Below the pieces are notes generated by a model, which did not search any database, had not been told where the DNA came from, and saw nothing but the letters and a program-made list of their open reading frames with translations. DNA of 64,000 nt, taken from G963669295 sp963669295. Its GTDB lineage: Bacteria; Bacteroidota; Bacteroidia; Flavobacteriales_D; CALLUQ01. Shown here piece after piece: positions 36,001-44,153 of the stretch. Location: contig OY769938.1 in NCBI GenBank assembly GCA_963669295.1, forward strand, positions 2,356,001 to 2,420,000, written 5' to 3'. Position numbers and translations under genes: made by a program. Positions within the stretch are counted from its first letter, which is position 1. Every line of letters begins with the position of its first letter.

Positions 36001-36735
36001 GCACAATACATAGACAACTCATGCATCTGGGATTTTGGCGATGGAGCACCGCTGGAAAACGATTGTGTAGGGCCCATCCACACGTTTAACGAACCCGGCT
36101 GTTACGACGTATCGCTTATGGTAACTTCACCAGAAGGATGCATTAACGATACGGTAGTGCCCAATTATGTTTGTGTGTACGACTACCCTGTGGCCGACTT
36201 TGCCTTTGGTCCTCAACCCACTACAGTGTTAGCGCCTGATATTGCCTTTACCGATCTTTCGTCAGAGCCCGTTTATGGCATAATTACCGATTACGATTGG
36301 ACCTTTAGCAACCTTGGGGTAGATAGTGTACAACACCCCGTATTTTCTTTTCCTTCGGCCGATGCAGGAGTGTACGATGTATGTTTAACGGTAACATCCA
36401 ATTATGGATGCCCCGATCAGGTATGTAAACCCGTGAAGATTGAAGGAGAAATGTTGATTTATGTGCCCAACGCATTTACCCCTAATGGCGATGGAGTTAA
36501 CGATGTGTTTTCGGCCCAGGGGTTTCGGTTGGAAAATAGTGAGGAATTTACCCTCTACATTTTCGACCGTTGGGGAAACCTGATTTTTGAAACAGACAAC
36601 CCTTTATACGCTTGGGATGGAACCCGTTATGGGCGGGAGGTGATGCAGGATGTATACGTGTGGCGCATCATTATTCGCGACCCGTATAAAGGCAAAAAAC
36701 ACGACTTGAAAGGGCACGTTACCGTATTGCGATAG
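33046..36735 (+). CDS. giant T9SS protein with jelly-roll, PKD and SprB-like repeats (type B sorting signal)
   Basis: The ATG (MKKLTAIVV) gives 1,229 residues with a signal peptide; a longer reading lacks one. A leading helical segment (about 30-130) and a MAM/jelly-roll-like domain (about 140-340, NMDFETCDFTGWDLY) come first. Then come a PKD domain (WEWDFGDGNTST, near 450), SprB-type repeats (NPLCYGDCDGSITI, FDASCYGYCDGYAI), more Ig-like repeats with PYTYTWDNGLG, and two further PKD-like parts. The end is a gliding/type B tail (YVPNAFTPNGDGVNDVF, FDRWGNLIFE, DVYVWRIIIRD). It is probably an adhesin exported by T9SS. A TTGACA-N17-TTATAA sequence precedes it, an E. coli-like promoter that is unusual here. 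Confidence 0.88.
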   Translation: MKKLTAIVVALAMCSIVAFTTEALAQSPVPGRTTAQAEKLLKHYFVKKYFIEDKMMLIDELTHSSTKTSLSKEEINLYLSEKIRWARTAFITDYVNGKVHASAYDVTNYFDPLIAEWKEELQQGKAKIPKEHQHGHAKQYNGPCVNMDFETCDFTGWDLYQGTVNANPMEMVNPVLTTPGTQHVITTAGTDPIVGISTINPNGGTCSVMLGDGTGTGGVAASMTQTFLVSNNNAVFTYSYALVLEDPSGHTTGEKPFFKVNMYDEQNNIIPCGEYSVIAGPVGSGGDPDFVAYNGGFYLPWRTTFAPLDGYLGQNVTIEFIIGDCSQSGHYGYGYIDANCSPLQVIAADTILCGGQGTTLYAPPGAADYLWSTGETTEQIWVTQPGTYDVTVTPVTGAQCAITLSITIQGSPGVPTADFIMVPNPACINDQVNFTDQSWATQGAFITNWEWDFGDGNTSTIQYPTHTYATAGNYNVQLVATTDGGCTDTVVYPITIIDVLDPTITPAGPFCDYDAVFTMTAADAGGAWSASCGNCINLISGDFDPAIAGAGTHEIIYTITGTCGDADTVNVVVESINIDNVTVSNPLCYGDCDGSITIAATGADEYSIDGGATWQASNFFQVLCAGNYSLVVRNANGCTATGNANLIDPAPLSMSFSAFDASCYGYCDGYAIVIPNGGTSPYSFAWSSSANNTANENNLCAGNYSITITDDHGCSIDTNYAINEPPQLLITNIVTTDEVCFNDCAGSINITAPGAVNFSIDNGSTLAPNNVFPNLCAGVYNIYVEDAAGCFATAQTTINSIGDVSIVVSNDTIVCLGGVANINALASGGAGGFTYTWDNGLPAQTNHSVTPGVATTYHVFATDANGCVTATIPVVVDYFPPLNVQAFSDQAICFGDAANIDALAAGGNGGPYTYTWDNGLGNGQAFTVNPTSTTTYTVTAADNCETPDVTDQVTITVNPLPVVSFLGDKLEGCMPVTTNFTNTTDAQYIDNSCIWDFGDGAPLENDCVGPIHTFNEPGCYDVSLMVTSPEGCINDTVVPNYVCVYDYPVADFAFGPQPTTVLAPDIAFTDLSSEPVYGIITDYDWTFSNLGVDSVQHPVFSFPSADAGVYDVCLTVTSNYGCPDQVCKPVKIEGEMLIYVPNAFTPNGDGVNDVFSAQGFRLENSEEFTLYIFDRWGNLIFETDNPLYAWDGTRYGREVMQDVYVWRIIIRDPYKGKKHDLKGHVTVLR

Positions 36736-36772
36736 TGCATTATCTCGCCTTGAGTTTTATATAAACGTCGAT

Positions 36773-36812
36773 CAATCCCTTTCGTAGAAATACGGAGGGG
36801 ATTGGCTTTTTT
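36773..36812 (+). terminator. rho-independent terminator
   Basis: CAATCCCTTTCGTA pairs (with mismatches) with TACGGAGGGGATTG around a GAAA tetraloop, then GCTTTTTT. It separates the two giant adhesin-like genes. Confidence 0.85.
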
Positions 36813-36858
36813 AGGAGACAACGGAGGGACATTGTGAACAGCAAAGCGAATAATTTAA

Positions 36859-36866
36859 TATATTTG
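36859..36866 (+). promoter_or_regulatory. TAnnTTTG (-7) element of the PKD-repeat gene
   Basis: TATATTTG matches exactly, about 46 bases before the ATG. The nearest TTG (36832-36834) is 24 bases upstream, longer than the ideal spacing. Confidence 0.5.
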
Positions 36867-36912
36867 GAACCTTAATAACGTTTAAATTAGGTGTGTAATA
36901 AAATCTTAGTAT

Positions 36913-39627
36913 ATGAAAATAACGTCTACTTTACTTAAAACATTATTCATTTTACTGGCTGTAGCTACTGTTGGGCTTGCTCCGCAACAAACACAGGCAC
37001 AGACAGAAATGCATGTAATCAGTCCTTACGAAGATTCGTTGTGGACGATTGATACTTTGACCTGGGCAGTTACCAATAGGGTTGAAGTAACCATTCCCGG
37101 TTCTACTTACACCGGAGGCAACGGTATTCAAATGGATCCTACTTCAGGAACCTATTACATGATTGCCAAAATTAGTGGGGTTACCGGCCGTATGTTGTGT
37201 ACGGTAGATGTAGTAACCGGTGTGTTAACACCCATTGGAAATACCACAGAAAACATTGCAGGTATTGCATTTGATAGTGCAGGTCAATTGTATGGCCAAT
37301 CAGGTGATGGAGGAAACTCTTCGGAAACGTTTCACACCATCGATAAAGCCACTGCAGCAATTACTCAACAAATTGTAAACATGGCTACCGGTAGTGATGG
37401 AGAAACCATTACTTACTGTCCGGATAACAATAAAGTTTACCGCTGGTCGGGTAGAGATACTAACCCTGCCATGGAGTGCATCGACCCTGCTACCAATACC
37501 GTAACTCCAGTTACCCGTTCAGGGTTCAACTACGATGAGGTATTTGGTGCTACTTACGTAGGCGGTGGATGGTTCTTGTTGGCCAACCTCGATCAAGAAT
37601 TTATTTATGTAGACACAGCAGGTTTTGCAAAACCAGCAGAACCTCAGGGCGTAGGCACTGTAATGGGTGGCTATATTAAAGGGATGGCATTCCCGGTACA
37701 ATTGTGTCAGGCACCAGAGGCTGGGTTTACCTGGACTTCTACTTTGTACGATGCTACTTTTACCGATACTTCGGTAACTGACAATACCATTTCAAGCTGG
37801 TTATGGGATTTTGGTGATGGTAACACCAGCACTTCACAAAACCCAACGCATACTTATGCGGCAACAGGAACCTATACGGTTTGCTTAACCGTAACCGATA
37901 CTTGTAATACCGATTCGGTTTGCCAAACGGTAACCATTACATGTCCTGATCCAATAGCAGGATTTACAGCAACCTCTAACTTGTATACAGCTACCTTTAC
38001 AGACACTTCTATAGGCAACAGTATTTCAAGCTGGCAATGGGACTTTGGCGACGGGAACACCAGTAACTCACAGAATCCTACACACAACTATGCAGCAGCA
38101 GGTACATACATTGTTTGCTTAATTGTAAATGATGTGTGTTTCGATGATACAATATGCCAACCGGTTACCATTACTTGTCCAGGACCTATTCCAGGGTTCT
38201 CAGTAACCTCTAACTTATATACGGCAGACTTTACAGACACTACTACAGGAAACTTTGTTTCAAGTTGGTTGTGGGATTTTGGTGATGGCAACACCAGTAC
38301 CATGCAAAACCCATCGCATAACTATGCAGCAGCAGGTGCCTATACGGTTTGTTTAACAGTTACCGATACTTGTGGCACTGATTCAGTATGCCAAACGGTA
38401 GTGATTACCTGTCCTGGGCCAACGGCCGGATTTAGCCATGTTGAAACTGGTTTAACCACTGCGTTAACCGACACCTCAATGGGGAACTTCATTTCTAGCT
38501 GGTTGTGGGATTTCGGTGATGGTAACACCAGCACCATGCAAAACCCATCGCACAATTATGCTACTCCAGGTACGTACACCGTATGTTTAACGGTAACCGA
38601 TACTTGTGGTACCGATTCGGTTTGCCAATCAGTAACGGTAACCTGTACACCTCCATCAGCAGGATTCACCTGGACCACTACTTTGTTGAATGCATCATTC
38701 ACTGATACATCAACTACTTCAAGTGCATTTACAGGATGGATGTGGGATTTCGGTGATGGCAACACTTCTACCGATCAAAACCCAACACACACGTACGCAA
38801 CGGAAGGTACTTACTATGTATGCTTAACAGCCACTGATTCTTGTACCAGTGCGATGTTCTGCGATTCAGTAACCATTGTATGTCCTCCACCAGTAGCAGC
38901 ATTTAACTCGCAAGTAAATGGATTGAATGCCACCTTTACCGATAACTCTTCCTCAGCTACAGGTACCTTGTACTCGTGGATGTGGGATTTCGGTGATGGC
39001 AATACATCTACAATGATGAGCCCATCACATAGCTATGCTACTACAGGTACGTACAATGTTTGTTTAACCGTAATGGATTCTTGTGGTAGCACTACCATTT
39101 GCCAAAACGTAGAGATTTGTACCAGCAACGGTGTGAACCTTGGCCCCGACATCATTATTTGTGATGTTGATACCTTGATTCTTGATGCAGGTGCTGCTGA
39201 TTCTTACTTGTGGTCAGATAACTCTACCGGTCAAACGTTGATGGTGGATGGATCGCAATTAGGCGTAGGTACTTATACTTACTGGGTATTGCGTACTACA
39301 GGCTCTTGTGAAGAATTTGACGACATTGGAGTAGTAGTACAAGTTTGTCCAGGTATCAATGAGTTGGGCGACGATTTCGACGTATCGTACTATCCAAACC
39401 CAACATCAGGTCAGTTAACCGTTCAGTTCGAAGGAAGATTGAGCAACATCAAGTCGTATGACATCGTAAATGTTCGTGGCGAGTTGGTATACAGCAAGCA
39501 ATTGAATTTGAACGCTGCACAATATCAAGAACAAATTGATTTAACAGATGTAGCAAATGGCCTGTATTTCTTGCGTGTAACTAGCGAGAACAGCATGTAT
39601 GTAAATAAAGTAGTGATCACCAAGTAA
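36913..39627 (+). CDS. T9SS surface protein with six tandem PKD domains
   Basis: The 904-residue protein has a signal peptide (1-30), an N-terminal region (about 35-255) with blades such as GIAFDSAGQLYGQSGD and AITYC-like motifs suggesting a beta-propeller, then six PKD domains of about 74 residues each. All share WxWDFGDGNTST...YAxxGTYxVCLTVxD. Cysteines recur in every repeat and may pair between repeats. A region with LGPDIIICDVDTLILDAG precedes a type A sorting domain (YPNPTSGQLTVQF, NGLYFLRVTSENSM). Adhesion or a stalk-like spacer is likely. Only a signal-peptide ATG and a matching -7 element mark the start. The strong repeat conservation suggests recent duplication or selection for uniformity. 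Confidence 0.88.
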   Translation: MKITSTLLKTLFILLAVATVGLAPQQTQAQTEMHVISPYEDSLWTIDTLTWAVTNRVEVTIPGSTYTGGNGIQMDPTSGTYYMIAKISGVTGRMLCTVDVVTGVLTPIGNTTENIAGIAFDSAGQLYGQSGDGGNSSETFHTIDKATAAITQQIVNMATGSDGETITYCPDNNKVYRWSGRDTNPAMECIDPATNTVTPVTRSGFNYDEVFGATYVGGGWFLLANLDQEFIYVDTAGFAKPAEPQGVGTVMGGYIKGMAFPVQLCQAPEAGFTWTSTLYDATFTDTSVTDNTISSWLWDFGDGNTSTSQNPTHTYAATGTYTVCLTVTDTCNTDSVCQTVTITCPDPIAGFTATSNLYTATFTDTSIGNSISSWQWDFGDGNTSNSQNPTHNYAAAGTYIVCLIVNDVCFDDTICQPVTITCPGPIPGFSVTSNLYTADFTDTTTGNFVSSWLWDFGDGNTSTMQNPSHNYAAAGAYTVCLTVTDTCGTDSVCQTVVITCPGPTAGFSHVETGLTTALTDTSMGNFISSWLWDFGDGNTSTMQNPSHNYATPGTYTVCLTVTDTCGTDSVCQSVTVTCTPPSAGFTWTTTLLNASFTDTSTTSSAFTGWMWDFGDGNTSTDQNPTHTYATEGTYYVCLTATDSCTSAMFCDSVTIVCPPPVAAFNSQVNGLNATFTDNSSSATGTLYSWMWDFGDGNTSTMMSPSHSYATTGTYNVCLTVMDSCGSTTICQNVEICTSNGVNLGPDIIICDVDTLILDAGAADSYLWSDNSTGQTLMVDGSQLGVGTYTYWVLRTTGSCEEFDDIGVVVQVCPGINELGDDFDVSYYPNPTSGQLTVQFEGRLSNIKSYDIVNVRGELVYSKQLNLNAAQYQEQIDLTDVANGLYFLRVTSENSMYVNKVVITK
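37791..39116 (+). repeat. six tandem PKD-coding repeats (about 222 bp each)
   Basis: The DNA copies of the six PKD domains. Adjacent units share long runs such as TGGGATTTTGGTGATGG. The conserved antisense frames on the minus strand (60-75 codons in each unit) arise from this repetition and are not genes. Confidence 0.85.
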
Positions 39628-39649
39628 AACCGGATCACACTCAACGATA

Positions 39650-39703
39650 AGCCGGGTGGCCGTCATCTTGAACTTGTTTCAGGATCTGGTCACCCGGTTT
39701 TTT
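39650..39703 (+). terminator. terminator with a palindrome inserted in its loop
   Basis: The outer stem AGCCGGGTGGCC pairs with GGTCACCCGGTT (one or two wobble pairs) before six T residues. The loop holds a second, imperfect palindrome (TCTTGAACTTGTTTCAGGA), as the terminator at 4.2 kb also does with a different one. Confidence 0.85.
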
Positions 39704-39795
39704 ATGCCCTTTGACTGCCTTTATTCATGCATGAAAATTACTGACTATGAGCCTTGGTGGATACGATAGGGAAATGATGAAGGGCAGCGATTAGA

Positions 39796-40500
39796 TCAAA
39801 ACAATTGCTCCATCACGGCATCTTTATAACTTTTTCCAATGGGTAACTTTTGCCCGGCAATTTCTACCTGGTTGCCCTCTAACGATACTACTGCATCTTT
39901 GGCAATGATAAATGATTTATGAATGCGCAAAAAGCGATCGGAAGGCAAAATTTCTTCCAGCCCTTTCAGCGAAGCCAATGCTACAATTTTTCGATCAGCA
40001 GTGTGATAGGCTACATATTCTTTGAGCCCTTCTACGTAAAGTAAATCATCAAATTTGAGCTTGTAAATCTTGTGGTCGGCCTTTACCAGGATATGCTCCT
40101 TGTTTTCCTGGTTGCTGCCAAAGCTAGTAGCCGATTTTTTAAGTTGAATTTGTTCCACCACTTTGTTCACACCTTTTAAGAACCGCTCGAATGAAATGGG
40201 TTTTACCAGGTAATCCTGCACATTCAATTCAAAGCCCTTTAATGCATATTCCTGGTAGGCGGTGGTTAAAATTACTGCCGGTGGATGTTGCAATGATTCC
40301 AACAATTCAATGCCGGTAAGGTCAGGCATTTGAATGTCCAAAAACATCAGATCAATGGTGTTGTTCTGCAAACACTCAAGGGCTTCTAAAGGGCTTTTGC
40401 ACTTTTGTACCAGCTCCAGCCCCGGAATTTTTTCAACATAGCTTTCGAGTAATACTCGTGCCAAATGTTCATCGTCTACAATGATGCATTTTATGCTCAT
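39796..40500 (-). CDS. LytTR-family response regulator
   Basis: A 234-residue regulator: receiver domain with IIVDDEHLA, phospho-acceptor D55 in FLDIQMPD, TTAYQEYA and LVKPIS (about 1-120). A LytTR domain follows (about 135-234) with YVEGLKEYVAY, FLRIHKSFII and IGKSYKDAVM. Its ATG overlaps the kinase stop (ATGA), so it is translated from the kinase mRNA as the second gene. Output genes are unknown; it is divergent from galE by way of the kinase gene. Confidence 0.93.
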   Translation of the reverse strand: MSIKCIIVDDEHLARVLLESYVEKIPGLELVQKCKSPLEALECLQNNTIDLMFLDIQMPDLTGIELLESLQHPPAVILTTAYQEYALKGFELNVQDYLVKPISFERFLKGVNKVVEQIQLKKSATSFGSNQENKEHILVKADHKIYKLKFDDLLYVEGLKEYVAYHTADRKIVALASLKGLEEILPSDRFLRIHKSFIIAKDAVVSLEGNQVEIAGQKLPIGKSYKDAVMEQLF

Positions 40501-41585
40501 AACAATTGCAGTTGAAGGGTAACGGAATAACGGTTGTTGTGTTGCTCAATATCCAACTTGTGTTGCTCGGGGTAAATGAGTTCTAAACGACGCTGTACAT
40601 TTTGTAAACCAATGCCACCCACCTTATCTTTTGTATACTCTACATCGGGAACACTATTTTCTGCTTTGAACGTAATTTGCCCATCCCTGGCTTCAATAAG
40701 AATGGTTACCCACCCTTTTTCAGTGTCTTCAATTTTGCTGTGCTTAAAGCTATTTTCAATGAACGGAATCAACAACATAGGAGCAATCATTAAATGGCTG
40801 CCTTGCACCTCATTGGTAAAAACAATGTTTTGTTGATGTTCGCTTTTTAGTTGTTGTAATCCGATGTAGTTTTCGATGTAGGCAATTTCCTTTTCCAACG
40901 GCACCATATCGTCGTTGCATTCGTATAGATTATACCTTAAAATGTCGGAGAGCTTCAACACCATTTCGGGTGTTCTATCCGACTTCATTTGTGATAGGGC
41001 ATAGATGTTATTCAAGGCATTAAACAGGAAATGTGGGTTGGTTTGCGATTTTAAGAACTTCATCTCTGCTTCTAGCTTTTCGCTCCTCAATTCATTTTCC
41101 AGTTGTTCGCGTTTACGGTTGTTGCGCGCTGTAGTATAAGCCATACTAATGAACAATACCAAAACGGTCCAAAACACATTGCGCATAACCCCAAAAATGA
41201 AGTGTAAAAGCATGCGCTTTCCTCTGCCTACTCCCATTTCTCGCATGGCTTTTTTCATAAACCGTCCTCCGCGTTCCGAAAAATGATCTGATAGGAAAGC
41301 ATAGCGATCTAGCACATGTATAATAGCGCCTACAATTAAAATGGTAACCAGGGTGAGTAAAAAGTACAGCCAATACTTTTTCTTAATCAGGAAACGAGGC
41401 ATCAACACTTCGGAGTTCAGATAAAACACTCCAGCATGGATAGTAACCAGGGTAACAGCTCGAAGAATGCCACTCCAAAGTCCTGTAACATCGTAAGCAA
41501 TAAACGTAAGGATAGAGCAATACCCTACCCAAAAGGCAAGGTGAATGATCAGGTTATTTCTTCGCGCTGTAGAGGACAAGTGCAA
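40497..41585 (-). CDS. membrane sensor histidine kinase (LytS/YehU type)
   Basis: Four membrane helices lie in the first ~150 residues (LIIHLAFWVGYCSILTFIAY, AVTLVTIHAGVFYLN, YFLLTLVTILIVGAIIHVL and a fourth near 125-145). A coiled coil leads to SQTNPHFLFNALNNIY with the acceptor histidine, then IPFIENSFKHS (N box) and GGIGLQNVQRRL (G box). The product is 362 residues from a TTG start; no closer ATG fits the first helix, and a TACTTTTG element lies 11 bases upstream. It lacks a sensor domain of its own, so signal input is probably within the membrane. Coupled to the LytTR regulator after it. Confidence 0.9.
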   Translation of the reverse strand: MHLSSTARRNNLIIHLAFWVGYCSILTFIAYDVTGLWSGILRAVTLVTIHAGVFYLNSEVLMPRFLIKKKYWLYFLLTLVTILIVGAIIHVLDRYAFLSDHFSERGGRFMKKAMREMGVGRGKRMLLHFIFGVMRNVFWTVLVLFISMAYTTARNNRKREQLENELRSEKLEAEMKFLKSQTNPHFLFNALNNIYALSQMKSDRTPEMVLKLSDILRYNLYECNDDMVPLEKEIAYIENYIGLQQLKSEHQQNIVFTNEVQGSHLMIAPMLLIPFIENSFKHSKIEDTEKGWVTILIEARDGQITFKAENSVPDVEYTKDKVGGIGLQNVQRRLELIYPEQHKLDIEQHNNRYSVTLQLQLL

Positions 41586-41596
41586 TTGATTTTTAC

Positions 41597-41604
41597 CAAA
41601 AGTA
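41597..41604 (-). promoter_or_regulatory. TAnnTTTG (-7) element of the kinase-regulator pair
   Basis: Reads TACTTTTG on the minus strand, 11 bases before the proposed TTG start. A short leader is implied; no -33 box of correct spacing. Confidence 0.45.
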
Positions 41605-41734
41605 GAAGTTTTTCAGGGGCGATGCATTTCTTTTCAACCATTTGAGTAATTTCTTCTAAGAACGCCTTGTTTTCTTCAATCAACGACACCGCTGATTTTA
41701 TGCCGATGATCTAGGCTATCGTAAGCATTTGTAT

Positions 41735-41742
41735 TATTTTTG
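41735..41742 (+). promoter_or_regulatory. TAnnTTTG (-7) element of galE
   Basis: TATTTTTG is an exact match, 10 bases before the ATG. A very short leader is expected. It also supports the shorter galE start. Confidence 0.5.
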
Positions 41743-41752
41743 CAGCGCAATT

Positions 41753-42790
41753 ATGAATGCTTCACGCAAGAAAATATTGGTGACTGGCGGTGCTGGGTTT
41801 ATCGGTTCGCATACCGTAGTAGAGTTAATTCATGCTGGGTACGAGCCGGTGATTATCGATAACTTTTCCAATTCCGATGAAAAGGTATTGAAACGATTGG
41901 AAATGATCTTAAACCGGAGGGTAAAGTGTTACCGCATTGATTGTAGAGATTTGGCGTTGCTAAAAGGCATTTTAGAAAAAGAAGGAGAAGTATTTGGAAT
42001 CATTCACTTTGCGGCTTTTAAAGCAGTGGGAGAGTCGGTGCAGTTTCCAGAAAAATATTATGAGAACAACGTAGGTTCCATGGAGGCCATGTTAGAAATT
42101 ATGGAGGCGGCTAACATTTCGAACATGGTATTTTCTTCTTCCTGTACTGTTTATGGCGAACCAGATAGCCTACCGGTAACAGAAGAGGCTCCGATAAAGG
42201 AACCCACTTCACCGTATGGCCATACCAAGCAGTTGTGCGAAGAAATGTTGCTGAAAGAATTGGAAGCGAAAAAGATCAATGCAGTAATCTTGCGCTATTT
42301 CAACCCCATTGGAGCGCACCCAACAGGGTACATTGGTGAGTTGCCATTGGGCCCACCCAACAACCTGGTGCCTTACGTTACACAAACAGCAGCGCGAATT
42401 AGAGAACAACTCACCATTTTTGGCGACGACTACAACACCCCTGATGGCACCTGCATACGCGACTTTATTCATGTGGTTGATTTAGCAAAAGCACATGTGC
42501 GCGCTATCAACTGGTTGGAAAACCATCAAACAGGTGGAGCGCATGAAATCATTAACATTGGCACGGGAAAAGGGGTAAGCGTGATGGAGATTGTGAAAAC
42601 GTTCATTAAAATTCGTAAAAAGAAACGATTCAATTATACGATAGGCCCTCGAAGAGAGGGAGATGTAGAGCAAATTTATGCCAATGCTGATAAGGCAAAA
42701 CAAGTCTTAGATTGGGAGGCGAAGCTAACCACTGAAGATGCATTAAGAGATGCATGGAATTGGCAAAAGATGCTAAAAAAACTATCGTAA
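41753..42790 (+). CDS. galE: UDP-glucose 4-epimerase
   Basis: The 345-residue enzyme interconverts UDP-glucose and UDP-galactose for polysaccharide synthesis and galactose use. The NAD-binding fingerprint TGGAGFIGSH is at residues 11-20. The serine in FSSSCTVYGEP and the catalytic YGHTK tyrosine and lysine (about 155-160) follow, then RYFNPIGAHPTGYIGE and the uridine-binding RDFIHVVDLAKAH. Length is normal (338-350). The ATG was chosen over a longer reading because a promoter element lies in the extension. It is divergent from the kinase-regulator pair and followed, 45 bases later, by a beta-barrel gene that is probably separate. Confidence 0.95.
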   Translation: MNASRKKILVTGGAGFIGSHTVVELIHAGYEPVIIDNFSNSDEKVLKRLEMILNRRVKCYRIDCRDLALLKGILEKEGEVFGIIHFAAFKAVGESVQFPEKYYENNVGSMEAMLEIMEAANISNMVFSSSCTVYGEPDSLPVTEEAPIKEPTSPYGHTKQLCEEMLLKELEAKKINAVILRYFNPIGAHPTGYIGELPLGPPNNLVPYVTQTAARIREQLTIFGDDYNTPDGTCIRDFIHVVDLAKAHVRAINWLENHQTGGAHEIINIGTGKGVSVMEIVKTFIKIRKKKRFNYTIGPRREGDVEQIYANADKAKQVLDWEAKLTTEDALRDAWNWQKMLKKLS

Positions 42791-42835
42791 AAACAGAACC
42801 ATTTTTACGAAACCAAGTATATTGTAGCGAAAGAC

Positions 42836-43534
42836 ATGAAAAAGCCGTGCGGCATCATATTGTTTTTATTGCTGGCAATGCTGGAAGGAACAGCGCAGTT
42901 TGAGCTGATTCCGGATTCGCTATTGAAACCTGCTGAAACAAGGAGGGCCGATAATCTGGTGGTTGATTTTAACCTCGACAATTGGATGGATGCCCCTAAT
43001 GATGTGAAGGTGCGTACTTATTCGTTAGGGTTTAATGCTTACCTGATGCACGACATTCAATTTGGTAACAGCAATTTTAGCTTTGCCATCGGTGGTGGAG
43101 TTAGTTCGCACAATGTACACAGCAATGGCGAATTCATTAACCTTATTGATTCCATTCAAGGAACAACGTACACCAATTTAAAATCTTTTGCCCCTACCTA
43201 CAATTACAAGAAAAACAAGCTATCTACTAACTACATTGATGTGCCGCTTGAATTGCGTTTCAAGAGCAAGGGAACAGCCAATGTTTTCCGTATGGCTGTG
43301 GGCTTTAAAGCCGGATACCTGGTAAACATTCATAGCAAGACTCGCGACGACGACGGCTTGCGAAAAGGATTTATCTTCGACAATGCGCTAGAGTATCGTT
43401 ATGGGATAACAGGGAGAATAGGCTTTGGAAAGCTGAACCTAACGGGCTATTATGCCTTAACACCATTGTTTCAGGAAGGAAAGGGAGTGGAGTTAACTCC
43501 TTATTCCATTGGGCTGTCGGTCTTTGTTTTTTAA
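42836..43534 (+). CDS. outer-membrane beta-barrel protein (PorT-like size), function unknown
   Basis: A signal peptide (1-20, GTAQ) precedes 210 residues of alternating polar and aromatic strands (RTYSLGFNAYLMHDIQF, FRMAVGFKAGYLVNIHS) and a terminal aromatic residue (LSVFVF), as in small outer-membrane barrels. Its size is like PorT of the type IX secretion system, and the window has many T9SS substrates, but the sequence does not show a clear PorT signature, so no gene name is given. The stop codon overlaps that of the converging PAP2-like gene. Confidence 0.75.
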   Translation: MKKPCGIILFLLLAMLEGTAQFELIPDSLLKPAETRRADNLVVDFNLDNWMDAPNDVKVRTYSLGFNAYLMHDIQFGNSNFSFAIGGGVSSHNVHSNGEFINLIDSIQGTTYTNLKSFAPTYNYKKNKLSTNYIDVPLELRFKSKGTANVFRMAVGFKAGYLVNIHSKTRDDDGLRKGFIFDNALEYRYGITGRIGFGKLNLTGYYALTPLFQEGKGVELTPYSIGLSVFVF

Positions 43535-44151
43535 ATCACCCACTCGTAGCGCAAGGCGCAATACTCGCAAACCAACCCTATTACAAAACCTAAATATACC
43601 TCAAAAGGCTCATGTGCTTTAAGTACTAAACGCGAAGTGCCTACCAACCCTGCCATGAAAATAATGAGGGCAATGATATGATTGTAGTTCAAACCATTCA
43701 ATTGCGACAGTGCCATCATACCTCCTACCAATCCGCCAACACCAAGCATGTGTATGCTCACTTTCCACTTCAAGGTAATTAAGGTAATCACTACCAGTGC
43801 TACCATTACACCAATGAGCAAGCTCATCACTATTTCGGGTACTCCTTTACCATAAATAAGGTAGTAGGTTAGGCCATAATACATCAGGGTTAGCCCAAAA
43901 GGAAGGAAGCGTTCTTTACGTCCTGCCATATCGATGCTCGATACCATTTTGCTTCTTACCAAAATCAAAAAACTTAATCCGGGAATTGCAACGGTATTGA
44001 TGGCAAACACCATGAATAAAGAGAATTTTGCTTCCGAGGCAGCAAACATGCGCAAGTAAGGGTCGTATACAAACAACAAGAACAACCCCAGCAACGGCAT
44101 GAGGATAGGATGAAATAAGATTGATATTAAACGGGCAACAGCGGCCGGCAC
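43531..44151 (-). CDS. PAP2-like integral membrane protein
   Basis: Six or so hydrophobic helices fill the 206 residues (for example PILMPLLGLFLLFVYDP, VMSLLIGVMVALVVITLITL, IIALIIFMAGLVGTSRLVL). Motifs recall the PAP2 phosphatase family: KVSIHMLGVGG with a histidine, and TSRLVLKAHEPFEVYLGF (S-R then H about seven residues later). A lipid phosphatase or related undecaprenyl-phosphate role is plausible, but the first PAP2 motif (K-x6-R-P) is poor. It begins with GTG two bases after the rpoN stop, so it is translated with rpoN. Confidence 0.65.
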   Translation of the reverse strand: MPAAVARLISILFHPILMPLLGLFLLFVYDPYLRMFAASEAKFSLFMVFAINTVAIPGLSFLILVRSKMVSSIDMAGRKERFLPFGLTLMYYGLTYYLIYGKGVPEIVMSLLIGVMVALVVITLITLKWKVSIHMLGVGGLVGGMMALSQLNGLNYNHIIALIIFMAGLVGTSRLVLKAHEPFEVYLGFVIGLVCEYCALRYEWVI

Positions 44152-44153
44152 AA

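Noticed and set aside
37872..39002. A regular series of 60-75-codon frames on the minus strand, repeated in step
   Set aside because: They are antisense shadows of the repeated PKD units; no start signals or independent support.
42836..43534. Naming the beta-barrel gene porT
   Set aside because: Size and context fit, but the sequence does not show a PorT signature that I can recognise with confidence.
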